DNA of 6,902 nt, taken from NCBI GenBank assembly GCA_012510625.1, contig JAAZHP010000242.1, positions 1 to 6,902 on the forward strand. The letters are read 5' to 3'. The position numbers were made by a program, and so were the translations under genes. The stretch is from Bacillota bacterium. Lineage in GTDB: Bacteria; Bacillota; Dethiobacteria; DTU022. The notes below the pieces were generated by a model that saw only the letters and a program-made list of their open reading frames with translations, had not been told where the DNA came from and ran no database searches. Of the stretch, positions 1 to 6,823 are shown in pieces (positions within the stretch are counted from its first letter, which is position 1; each line of letters starts with the position of its first letter).

Positions 1-369
1 AACCGCTTCCAACCAGAGTTCCTTGATTTCCGGCGAAAGATAAACACCCTCTTTCCGGTCAAAAACCACCCACAAGGCATCCTTGATCCCATCACTTGTA
101 AAATAGTCTTCGTTATCTTGAATAATTCGCTCTTTCACTTTATTTACCGCCAGGTCATACTCCAGCGGCATGATCAGGCCTATTTGGCCGGAGGGGGCGC
201 CCTCGATGACATAGCGCTGGTTAATCGTCACGGGCAGGGTCAGCCTTTCCTTCCGGATGGTCATGACCAGCCTTTCATCATCGTTATCCAACCCGGTCCG
301 ATCAAGCAACTCCTTAACCAGGTCAATTAGCCATTGATCCAGGTCCTGCCGGGATAACGGCGCCAGCAC
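1..369 (-). CDS. Unrecognised protein, N-terminal 123 codons (runs off the window)
   Basis: This frame is open from a GTG at 367-369 through the left edge of the window, so the C-terminus is missing. I do not recognise the family. The translation looks like real protein: an amphipathic helix near residues 8-24 (DLDQWLIDLVKELLD), a charged stretch, then a probable beta-rich part around residues 36-70 (TINQRYVIEGAPSGQIGLI), and a mixed helical region with VWVVFDRKEG-like character near 100-108 (seen: LWVVFDRKEGVYL). There is no signal peptide or membrane segment. The GTG lies directly after an in-frame TAA, so no longer start exists in this frame. A weak GAGG lies about 10 bases upstream. An ATG at codon 36 (262-264) has an AAAGG 6 bases upstream and is the alternative start, but codons 1-35 look coding. 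It lies 74 bases after the helicase gene on the same strand and could be a fourth operon member. Confidence 0.6.
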   Translation of the reverse strand, partial: MLAPLSRQDLDQWLIDLVKELLDRTGLDNDDERLVMTIRKERLTLPVTINQRYVIEGAPSGQIGLIMPLEYDLAVNKVKERIIQDNEDYFTSDGIKDALWVVFDRKEGVYLSPEIKELWLEAV

Positions 370-443
370 TTAACCAGCGCCTCGCGTTCCCGGGGTTCAA
401 TGTAGATTATTTCATCTCTATCACACTTTTTTTATACAAGCCG
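370..443 (-). other. Spacer between helicase gene and downstream partial gene, with possible frameshifted gene start
   Basis: This gap is 74 bases. Read on the minus strand, the half next to the helicase gene is AT-rich (TTGTATAAAAAAAGTGTG). The rest reads without stops in a frame different from the partial gene, giving a protein-like string that begins DRDEIIYIEPREREALVK and ends at a TAA about 30 codons on, inside the next gene. That frame has no ATG, GTG or TTG start. A shift by one base near 366-372 would join it to the downstream frame, so it may be the broken N-terminus of that gene. It could equally be plain spacer. I see no convincing Rho-independent terminator. Confidence 0.4.
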
Positions 444-3400
444 TTAATGGCGGCTGGACAACTTTTGGCTTAATGTTACTTTTGTTAAAGGTGCCTGTCC
501 AGGTGTGGGTGGAAACTTCACTTCCCCTCCACCTGGAGGGGAAAGGTCAATCCGGTATTTGGCCAGCTTTTCAAGGTCGAGCTTCTCCTGCGAGTGGCGG
601 CGGATGCAGTCCAGCAGGTCTTCCTGGCGAGGCTGCCCGAAGACCAGCCGGTAATAGACCAGATCGCTGCGCAGGCAGTCAAGCAACTGCTCATCGCGGC
701 TCAGCGGCAGCGAAGGGACATTGCGGCGAATCTTATACGGTCCTTCATAGATCCAGAACGGAACCAGATCGTTTTTACCAATACCCCGTTCCTGGGCAGC
801 CTTTTGGAAAAGAAGCTCCCAGGGATCCTCAAAGGGGCCTATATTACCGGCCAGTGCCGGCAGCCCGTATTTAACGGCAATATTTCTGCGAATAGCGTGG
901 CCCTTAAAGCGGTGTACTCGCCCCTCCCGCTGCTCCAGGTCAACGGGGTTGGCCGGCAGGTTCCAGTGATAGAGGTCATGGCAGTAGCAATGGAAGTCCA
1001 GCCCCTCCTGGCCGATGGAAGTAGTAGCCAATACGAAGGGGCGGAAGGGTGAGTTGAACGCCCGGCGGACCTGCTCCGGACGGGCTTCCCAGTACTGCTC
1101 ATCCTGCCCCACGTCCCGCTCCTGGCCAAAACGGAGAGCATAGCGGCAGCGCAGGCTATGGCGGTCTGGCGCTATATTGCCGGTCTCAGTTACCTTGAAC
1201 TCGTCAAAATCGAGGCTGACTGTCCTGATGGAAACGGCTTTCTGAATTTCCCCGGCAATATCCTGAAGATTACTATTGCCCAGGTTATCGCGCAGTAAAT
1301 GGACGTATTCGTCCATCACCGCCTGCAGGTTGCCCTCGCAGCAGTAGTTAAGCACACTTTCCCAGTAGCGGGTTCCTTCGTGGTCCTTCTCGCCCCGGAT
1401 CAATGTGATCGACTCGGCCAGGTTGAACATGGTCCGGAAGCCCATGGCGATCCGGGCTGCCGCCGCCATAAGGCATGCTCCCAGAGCTTCATGGATCTCG
1501 CGAGGATACAGTCTCATCAACGAACGCAGGGCAGCCACTGCGGGCGAGGCCAGCGCTGTTTTTGCCAGAACATCGTAAAGGTCACCGGGCGGCTTGCCCA
1601 GTTCCCACCCTTTGCAGAAGCAGGAGTAAAACTGGTCTACATGTTCTGCAAACTTGCTATCCTCATCCTCCCGCTCGCTCCGCCCATCGGCCATCTTCCG
1701 CCAGGCAATGCCGTCATCGATGCTGTTCAGCCACTTGTCCGCAACTTCGTTGCTGTATTCCCGGTCCAGCAGAGCTAATGCCGCCCAATACCACTGCTCA
1801 TCATTGGGCCTATCTTTAACGCTATGCCTGTCAATAAGCGGCTGCAGCCGCTCTTCAATTAGCTTTGCATAAAGCTCTTGCACCTGCTTCAAAGAAGGAA
1901 GTACACCGCTGCCCCGCTGCAGCGCCGCCTGCAGGGGATCCAGCAGGGTAGCGAGAGTCCAGCATGGGTAGAGCAGGTTGAGATTGGGCATGCCCGTTAA
2001 TCTGTCCCCGGCTAAAGAAAATCTCAACAGGGGCCGGCGCTTGCGCCGTTCTTCAAAATAATCCGCTTCTTTATCCAAAAGCGTGGTCATCCGCCGCTCA
2101 GCTTCGTAGCTGCAGAGCATGGCGATGACCTTGGGAACAACCTTCCAAGATGAGAAGACCAGGGCCTTGGTAAAATCTGTTCCGCGGCCCCCGCCCAAAA
2201 AACTGCCCTCAGGCCTGTAGTAAGGGAGCGCCGGGGGCACCCATAACAGCTTCCAGGATCCCTGCTCCACAGTAGAAGAAAGAAAGGCGCGCAGCCTGGC
2301 ATTGCCTGGATCGATCTTTTTATATGCGGCAATCTCCTCACTGGTCAAAAGCCCCGAAGCGCCTTCAGCCAGGATATCGAAAATTGCCCGTCCATACTGT
2401 TGTGAATCTATCCTCTGAAGCAGCTTCTCTTTGATCTTGTAACCGCGCCTATCCATCAGGTTCAGCAAGTAGGGAGCCGACTTCCAGTATTCCACGGTGT
2501 CCGGGACCTCGAGCACACGGGCCAGCCGATCCACCGTCCTGAAGGAAAGCAGATCCGCAGGCGCCATCTCAGCCAGCCCGGTTTTCGTCTCCAGCATGCC
2601 GTCCCTGTCTTCACTGACCGCCAGCCGCTCCGTTCTAACCATGACCCGGTGCAGCCGCCTTTTTACAGAATCACGCAAGCTCTCCAGCCCGGGGGTTTCG
2701 CCAGAATCAAGCCGCAAGAGCTTCTGGCGGTAGCGCCGCAGCTCTTCGCCAAGGGCTGCGGCCTCCTCGTCGGAATCGAATAGGAAGCGCACGGTACGGA
2801 TAAAATCCCGGTAGTGATCTTCGCTCTCGTGATTCATCGTGTACATCTTATAGGGCGTGGCGGAGAGCAGGAGCACCTTAACACCCTCGTAACGGAAAAG
2901 GGTCCGGGCCAGGACCGCTCCGGTATCCTCGCCATCCAGCAGATCGCGGAAGCGTTGGAACTCATCCAGGATCACCAGGTCCGGTTCCAGCGCCTTCAGG
3001 CACGAACGGGCCAAAATGGACCGGAGTTCACCGATGAGCTTTAGCTGCTCCTCTCGTAAGGAAAGGGGAATATTGTGCCGCTTCCTGAAATGGGCAAAAG
3101 AAGGCTTTAACCGGTCAAACTGCTCTTTTATCTCTTTGTGTTTGCGGAGCTCTTCCAGAAAACCCTGCTTCAGGGCAGAATCAATTTTGGAGGTATCATA
3201 TCTTCCCAGTAGCTGCCGCCAGTTAGACTTGCTCATGTTACACTGAAACAGGTTCATCGGTCCGGTTAGGTCCGCAAAACCCCATTCATCCCTGAGCATA
3301 TGGTAAATCATCGCCCTCTCCTTGGCGATACCTGATTGCTGCCCGGTGTTAAACGATGTACCGGGAGTAAATGCGACCAGATTTACCTTTCTTTGCTCCA

Positions 3401-3755
3401 GATCGCCCAATTTTACCGGAAGCAGGGTAATCCTGGTGGAGAGAGTATGGGTGCCAATTCCGGGTATTTCCAGCCGGCTGATATTCTGCCTGGCTATATC
3501 AGCGTTGGAGCAGATATAAATGATGTCAATCCTTCTTACCTCATCCCACAGCTTTTGAATGGCCCGGGCGATAACTCCCCGGGCTACCAGGGTCTTCCCC
3601 AGGCCGACCTCGTCGGCGATTAAGAAGCGATCTGCCCTGTCATCGGCTTCGTAAAGACGGTGGTAAACATAGTCCACCGTAAGGCGCTGAAAGTCTTTCA
3701 GCCCTCGCAGCACCTCATCCGGATCAAAGCCGGGGTTCCCTCTTTTATCGCTCAT
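444..3755 (-). CDS. Large superfamily 2 DNA helicase/translocase (SNF2/DEAD-like, defence-type)
   Basis: This 1103-residue protein has the motor motifs of an SF2 ATPase in order: a Q-like element (DFQRL, 21-25), Walker A ADEVGLGKT (47-55, catalytic K54), motif Ia ICSNADIARQN (81-91), a Ib-like FTPGTSF (129-135), motif II as DEFQ (264-267), motif III SATP (298-301), a motif IV strand ALVFSSW (531-537), motif V TSIGQEGLDF (912-921) and motif VI QREGRVHR (942-949, with R946 and R949 as probable arginine fingers). All key residues are present, so ATPase activity is expected. About 375 residues, including an Arg-rich patch near 568-574, separate motif IV from motif V. About 170 residues separate motifs Ia and II. 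The ATG is supported by an AAGGAGG 9 bases upstream, and the gene starts inside the last codons of the PLD gene (11-base overlap). The probable role is ATP-driven movement or unwinding on DNA, feeding or controlling the PLD partner. The last ~30 residues are Pro/Gly-rich, then Lys/Ser-rich, and come from a repeat-like tract, so the C-terminus may be extended. Confidence 0.9.
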   Translation of the reverse strand: MSDKRGNPGFDPDEVLRGLKDFQRLTVDYVYHRLYEADDRADRFLIADEVGLGKTLVARGVIARAIQKLWDEVRRIDIIYICSNADIARQNISRLEIPGIGTHTLSTRITLLPVKLGDLEQRKVNLVAFTPGTSFNTGQQSGIAKERAMIYHMLRDEWGFADLTGPMNLFQCNMSKSNWRQLLGRYDTSKIDSALKQGFLEELRKHKEIKEQFDRLKPSFAHFRKRHNIPLSLREEQLKLIGELRSILARSCLKALEPDLVILDEFQRFRDLLDGEDTGAVLARTLFRYEGVKVLLLSATPYKMYTMNHESEDHYRDFIRTVRFLFDSDEEAAALGEELRRYRQKLLRLDSGETPGLESLRDSVKRRLHRVMVRTERLAVSEDRDGMLETKTGLAEMAPADLLSFRTVDRLARVLEVPDTVEYWKSAPYLLNLMDRRGYKIKEKLLQRIDSQQYGRAIFDILAEGASGLLTSEEIAAYKKIDPGNARLRAFLSSTVEQGSWKLLWVPPALPYYRPEGSFLGGGRGTDFTKALVFSSWKVVPKVIAMLCSYEAERRMTTLLDKEADYFEERRKRRPLLRFSLAGDRLTGMPNLNLLYPCWTLATLLDPLQAALQRGSGVLPSLKQVQELYAKLIEERLQPLIDRHSVKDRPNDEQWYWAALALLDREYSNEVADKWLNSIDDGIAWRKMADGRSEREDEDSKFAEHVDQFYSCFCKGWELGKPPGDLYDVLAKTALASPAVAALRSLMRLYPREIHEALGACLMAAAARIAMGFRTMFNLAESITLIRGEKDHEGTRYWESVLNYCCEGNLQAVMDEYVHLLRDNLGNSNLQDIAGEIQKAVSIRTVSLDFDEFKVTETGNIAPDRHSLRCRYALRFGQERDVGQDEQYWEARPEQVRRAFNSPFRPFVLATTSIGQEGLDFHCYCHDLYHWNLPANPVDLEQREGRVHRFKGHAIRRNIAVKYGLPALAGNIGPFEDPWELLFQKAAQERGIGKNDLVPFWIYEGPYKIRRNVPSLPLSRDEQLLDCLRSDLVYYRLVFGQPRQEDLLDCIRRHSQEKLDLEKLAKYRIDLSPPGGGEVKFPPTPGQAPLTKVTLSQKLSSRH
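455..545. repeat. Cluster of short direct and inverted repeats at the helicase 3' end
   Basis: This stretch contains ACTTTTG twice (461-467 and 478-484, 17 bases apart), the inverted pair TGGACA/TGTCCA (455-460 and 496-501), the inverted pair TCCAGGTG/CACCTGGA (498-505 and 530-537), and a 22-base perfect palindrome (522-543). The core AAAGGTGCCTGTCC (487-500) resembles, from memory, a short sequence scattered in many Firmicute and deltaproteobacterial genomes and often found beside REP-associated tyrosine transposases. I cannot confirm it here because there is only one copy in the window. The tract is translated as the unusual end of the helicase, which suggests an inserted non-autonomous repeat. 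Confidence 0.45.
522..543. repeat. Perfect inverted repeat, 10-base arms around a 2-base centre
   Basis: The arms TTCCCCTCCA (522-531) and TGGAGGGGAA (534-543) are exact reverse complements separated by CC. It lies inside the helicase reading frame and encodes the SPPGGGE part of the tail. A transcript could fold here into a very GC-rich hairpin. No T-run follows on either strand, so it is not a standard intrinsic terminator. It could be the end structure of a small mobile repeat, or an mRNA 3' stabilising hairpin. Confidence 0.75.
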
Positions 3756-5610
3756 GACAGGCCGCCTCCTTACCGGCTGCCTCGATTACAGCCCAAAGCT
3801 GCCTGAAATCCTCCGGCAGCAGCTCTTTGCCCTTCTCCGTCTGCTCCAGCTCGGCTACCAGCCTGGCAATACGTTCGATCTTGGCCGGCTGCCGGCTATA
3901 GGCGCGGACCAGCTCTTCAAGCAGCGGCAGGTTAAACCCTAGCTGCGCCCCCCCTCTGCCACGGCTCTTCCCTGTTTCGAAAGCATCGCGAAGATGGTAA
4001 ACATCCTGCTCTTCGGACAGAATATATAACAGGTAACGGATAAACTTTTCGCGGCCGTCAATCAAGCTGAGTAAAATCTCCCGGTCCCGTTCTTCCGGCA
4101 TTCCGTCCACAGGAAGATTTAATACAAAAGCGAGCGCACCGTCCTGGCCTCTATGCCTTACTTTCAACTGGAAAGCGATAAAGCCGGTTACACTTGCCGG
4201 CGGCAAACCGGTAAAGGTGATCCCTTCCCGGCCCAAGCCCTTTAATTCCCGGGCATGATCCTCTTTTTTCAGAGTAATGGGGTAGCAGAAACCATTTACA
4301 GAGTTTATATCCGGCCAGCTTGCGGCGCTCAGTATAAGACTGTATAGGCCTTCCTTTTCCGGCTGAACCTGCAGCGCCAGTTTACTTTTAAGCAAATCCC
4401 GCCGGGCTCCCTCCAGGATGATATTCAGTTCTCTCTTAATGGCAAGCTCTTCCGGGATTTCGCCAGGTCTCTCGTATGGACGGAAAAGCTCCCCCGGGAA
4501 GGGGCGTTTCGCATCAGAACCAAATAACCTGTCGATCCCGCAGCGCTCTCTCTTCCCCCGGAGTCTAACCATGAACTCCACGTTTCGCCCCCTGAAGGCA
4601 GCATCGGTGGCGTTGGCGGAACCGGTTGCCACCACTACATTCGCGCCGTCTTCGGTTACATAGAGCTTGGCATGAAGCCCCGGAAGGTCATTCGTCTCCT
4701 GACTCTCAGGCTGCTCATCTTCTGTTTCCATCTCTGGCACCTGCGCTGCTTCGTGCATGGTATAAAGACTGAACTTCCCGGATAGCCAGCCATACTGCTG
4801 ATCGCTCAAGGAGTCGACGCTCTCTTCCCTGGTAACAAGAAAACTCTCCTTCCGGGCCGGCGGCAACTGCATCAGCCAGCCCGGGGAAATAAAGGGCGAG
4901 ATGATTGCCAGCCTGCTGCAGCTCTCTCCAAGGAGGCGGGGATAGCGGTAGCCCGGAATCCCTGAAGGGACAAAGTCAAATTCGCGGTCAAAACCGGGGG
5001 GCGCTTCGAAGATGACCCGCCCGGCTTCCTCGGCCAGCAGCTCTATATGCTCCCGGATCTGCGGCGGCAGTTCTCTATCCGCCAACTTAGGCAAGGCTCT
5101 GATAAAATCACGCAGGGGGCGGTTCGCTGAAAAACCAACCCTGCGCTCCTGCAGCACGCCTTCCAGGCTGAGCACGGTATCCCAGGAATGATCAAAGGTC
5201 AGGTTGCGGGACAAACAGAGAAAGCGGTAAACCACCGGGCCGTCTTCCGCGGTAAATCGCAGCAGCCAGGTCTTAGGATGAAAAACCCCTTCGCCCCCAG
5301 GCTGTACCTCAACCACTACAGGCTCCAGGTAGCTGTAAAGCAAAGTGGCTGTCCGGGGCACGGTTATCCGCCCCTTCTGGCAAAAGATCACCAGCCTGCC
5401 GGCCACCCGGCGCAGGGCTTCAATCACTTCAACCCGCCCGCCTAAATCAAAATCCTTCTCCTGGCATTCATAGAAGACCATGGCCAGCGGCGCAAACAAC
5501 AGCGTCAGTAGGTCCAGCGAAAAGGTAGTAGCCAGCGCCCTGTCCAGAATATATCCGGGCGGCGGTTTCAGTTCGTTCAAATAGATATGGCGGGCTTCAG
5601 GACTAAGCAT
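3745..5610 (-). CDS. Phospholipase D-fold protein, probable nuclease
   Basis: This 621-residue protein has two PLD half-sites, as expected for a bilobed PLD enzyme. The first is VFHPKTW (109-115; H111, K113) followed by LSRNLT (133-138) and SWDTVLSLE (142-150). The second is GLHAKLYV (311-318; H313, K315) followed by TGSANAT (329-335; S331, N333) and NVEFMV (343-348; E345). The paired histidines would form the covalent phospho-enzyme centre, and in defence clusters such proteins usually act as nucleases. Neither HxK has the Asp of a full HxKx4D motif; the second has Glu320 there. The N-terminus (ALATTFSLDLLTLLFAPLA, 25-43) is hydrophobic but lacks a signal-peptide layout and resembles the first beta-alpha unit of this family. 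Residues 380-621 form a mixed C-terminal region with a mostly helical end (about 505-615). The ATG overlaps the DUF6361 gene by 8 bases and the stop lies inside the helicase start, which ties the three together. Substrate and activity are inferred. Confidence 0.85.
   Translation of the reverse strand: MLSPEARHIYLNELKPPPGYILDRALATTFSLDLLTLLFAPLAMVFYECQEKDFDLGGRVEVIEALRRVAGRLVIFCQKGRITVPRTATLLYSYLEPVVVEVQPGGEGVFHPKTWLLRFTAEDGPVVYRFLCLSRNLTFDHSWDTVLSLEGVLQERRVGFSANRPLRDFIRALPKLADRELPPQIREHIELLAEEAGRVIFEAPPGFDREFDFVPSGIPGYRYPRLLGESCSRLAIISPFISPGWLMQLPPARKESFLVTREESVDSLSDQQYGWLSGKFSLYTMHEAAQVPEMETEDEQPESQETNDLPGLHAKLYVTEDGANVVVATGSANATDAAFRGRNVEFMVRLRGKRERCGIDRLFGSDAKRPFPGELFRPYERPGEIPEELAIKRELNIILEGARRDLLKSKLALQVQPEKEGLYSLILSAASWPDINSVNGFCYPITLKKEDHARELKGLGREGITFTGLPPASVTGFIAFQLKVRHRGQDGALAFVLNLPVDGMPEERDREILLSLIDGREKFIRYLLYILSEEQDVYHLRDAFETGKSRGRGGAQLGFNLPLLEELVRAYSRQPAKIERIARLVAELEQTEKGKELLPEDFRQLWAVIEAAGKEAACHER
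3765..3771 (-). promoter_or_regulatory. Strong ribosome binding site of the helicase gene
   Basis: On the minus strand this reads AAGGAGG, with 9 bases before the ATG at 3753-3755. It lies inside the 3' end of the PLD gene and fixes the helicase start. Together with the 11-base overlap it points to translational coupling. Confidence 0.85.
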
Positions 5611-6823
5611 GCTGCTGCCCCCTGTTCAGTCCGGCCAGGATATCGGCGATGATCTTTTTGACTTCTTTCCAGCGAAAGCTGAGCCGGTAGCTCCCCGATG
5701 AACCGCTCCATGCCGCCAGAGCCCGGGGGTTTTCCAGCCTGGCCCGGGCGCCTTTCAGGTATCGCTCCCGGTCGCGGATAAGCGCCCGCGCCGCCCCATC
5801 CTCCCCTATCGCGGCAAGGTTGCCCCCTTCAAAAACCAGGCGCAGCCAGTCTTCGACAAACTTTACGGTAAGCCGCGGCACGGCCTGCTTCAGGAACTCG
5901 AGAGCCCAGAATTCCTTGCGCCGCTCATACCACTGCCTCAACTCCGTCCAGCGCGCGTGCATCGAGGCAGCCCACTCGTCCAGCTCCGCTTCATACTGTT
6001 CAATCCGGTTCTGCCGTCCTGACTTACGGGCCAGCATCAGGTTATAAAGGATCGCCGCTCCGTAGATAGTCTTGGAGAAATTCCTGGCGTGAGCAACTTC
6101 CTGCTGCAGCGAAACCGGCAAAGTGCCGATCAGGGGCTGCTCCCAGAAATAAGCGCTATCCTCAAGGGAACCTGACACCAAGAAATAGGCCAGCATGCTT
6201 TTGGGGTGCTCCGCCAGCACCCGCTCCTGGAGATAGACCGCCTCATCACGAGTCAGCGCGAATTCAGCATATTGGAATAAATTATCCGGCGGGTCGGGCA
6301 GGTTGGGATCCCAGTTATCTTTCAGGACCGTGGTAGGTTCGTTGTCATCTGTTTTCAGAAGCTGCTTCTTTTTGCGGTAATATCTTTCCAGGTACTGGTG
6401 ATACTCCGAGCGGGTCCCCGGAAAGAGGCGGATCTTCCAGGAGTAAAGGCCGGTCCAGTAAACCATGCTGGGCAAGCGCTGCAGCCTTTCACGGGACTCA
6501 CTGCCGATGATACCTTCAGTATCTTCAGACTTGAGCAGAGCATATACCAGCCGGATTTCATCATTCCGGGCCCGCCTCTCCATCTCGATCCCGAAGATGC
6601 GCTGCTCCTCCAGCCTCCGGTAAATCCAGGGTATAAAGAGCATGTAGCGGGCCCGCGTCTGGATAGTACTGGTGCCGGGAAAGAAATATTCAGAGAAGGC
6701 ATCCCGGATCGTCCCCACACCCAGCTCATCGCGGGTCTCCTGCTCCTGGAATAGCCGGATCACATCCAGCATTCGCCGCCGGTGATCTTCTGCAAAATCA
6801 ACCCAGCCAAAGTGAGAAGACAC
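5603..6823 (-). CDS. DUF6361-family protein, first gene of the cassette
   Basis: This 406-residue protein of unknown biochemical function is recognised by the conserved N-terminal block of the DUF6361 family: FGWVDF (5-10), then RDELGVGTIRDAFSEYFFPG (31-50) and TSTIQTRARYMLFIPWIYRR (51-70). The rest is rich in Arg, Trp, Tyr and charged residues and is probably largely helical (for example 268-315 and 345-365). There is no signal peptide, membrane segment, Walker motif or obvious nuclease triad, so it is probably a cytosolic accessory, recognition or scaffold protein. It has a GTG start: an in-frame TGA two codons upstream (6827-6829) rules out anything longer, and the family's FGW block follows at once. 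Its TAG overlaps the PLD start by 8 bases. From memory, proteins of this family occur beside PLD and helicase genes, which fits this locus. The defence role is inferred from context only. Confidence 0.85.
   Translation of the reverse strand: MSSHFGWVDFAEDHRRRMLDVIRLFQEQETRDELGVGTIRDAFSEYFFPGTSTIQTRARYMLFIPWIYRRLEEQRIFGIEMERRARNDEIRLVYALLKSEDTEGIIGSESRERLQRLPSMVYWTGLYSWKIRLFPGTRSEYHQYLERYYRKKKQLLKTDDNEPTTVLKDNWDPNLPDPPDNLFQYAEFALTRDEAVYLQERVLAEHPKSMLAYFLVSGSLEDSAYFWEQPLIGTLPVSLQQEVAHARNFSKTIYGAAILYNLMLARKSGRQNRIEQYEAELDEWAASMHARWTELRQWYERRKEFWALEFLKQAVPRLTVKFVEDWLRLVFEGGNLAAIGEDGAARALIRDRERYLKGARARLENPRALAAWSGSSGSYRLSFRWKEVKKIIADILAGLNRGQQHA
5618..5623 (-). promoter_or_regulatory. Ribosome binding site of the PLD gene
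   Basis: The minus strand reads AGGGGG, with 7 bases before the ATG at 5608-5610. The site lies within the last codons of the DUF6361 gene and supports the chosen PLD start. Confidence 0.7.

Noticed and set aside
118..330. Plus-strand open frame of 70 codons and the other plus-strand frames across the window (for example 594-1052, 1299-1778, 3336-3623, 5188-5445, 6398-6754)
   Set aside because: They lie opposite minus-strand genes that have recognisable domains or better coding character, and none shows a family motif or a ribosome site. They are antisense shadows in GC-rich coding DNA.
439..455. Possible terminator after the helicase gene: AGCCG/CGGCT stem with a 7-base loop spanning the stop codon
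   Set aside because: The stem has only 5 pairs and no T-run follows on either strand. The minus strand continues into an A-run, so it is not an intrinsic terminator.
839..1141. Minus-strand 100-codon frame inside the helicase gene (also 2087-2341 and 6355-6729)
   Set aside because: These are alternative frames of well-supported genes with no motif or ribosome site of their own.
3745..5610. Signal peptide at the PLD N-terminus (hydrophobic stretch near residues 25-48)
   Set aside because: There is no basic n-region directly before it and no cleavage site, and the stretch fits the first strand-helix of the family. A cytosolic partner of a helicase is more likely.
444..6823. Assignment to DISARM, Mokosh or a Dpd cluster
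   Set aside because: The helicase-PLD pairing is similar, but no DUF1998 protein, methyltransferase, kinase domain, helicase-PLD fusion or deazapurine gene is present, and DUF6361 is not a hallmark of those systems as I know them.
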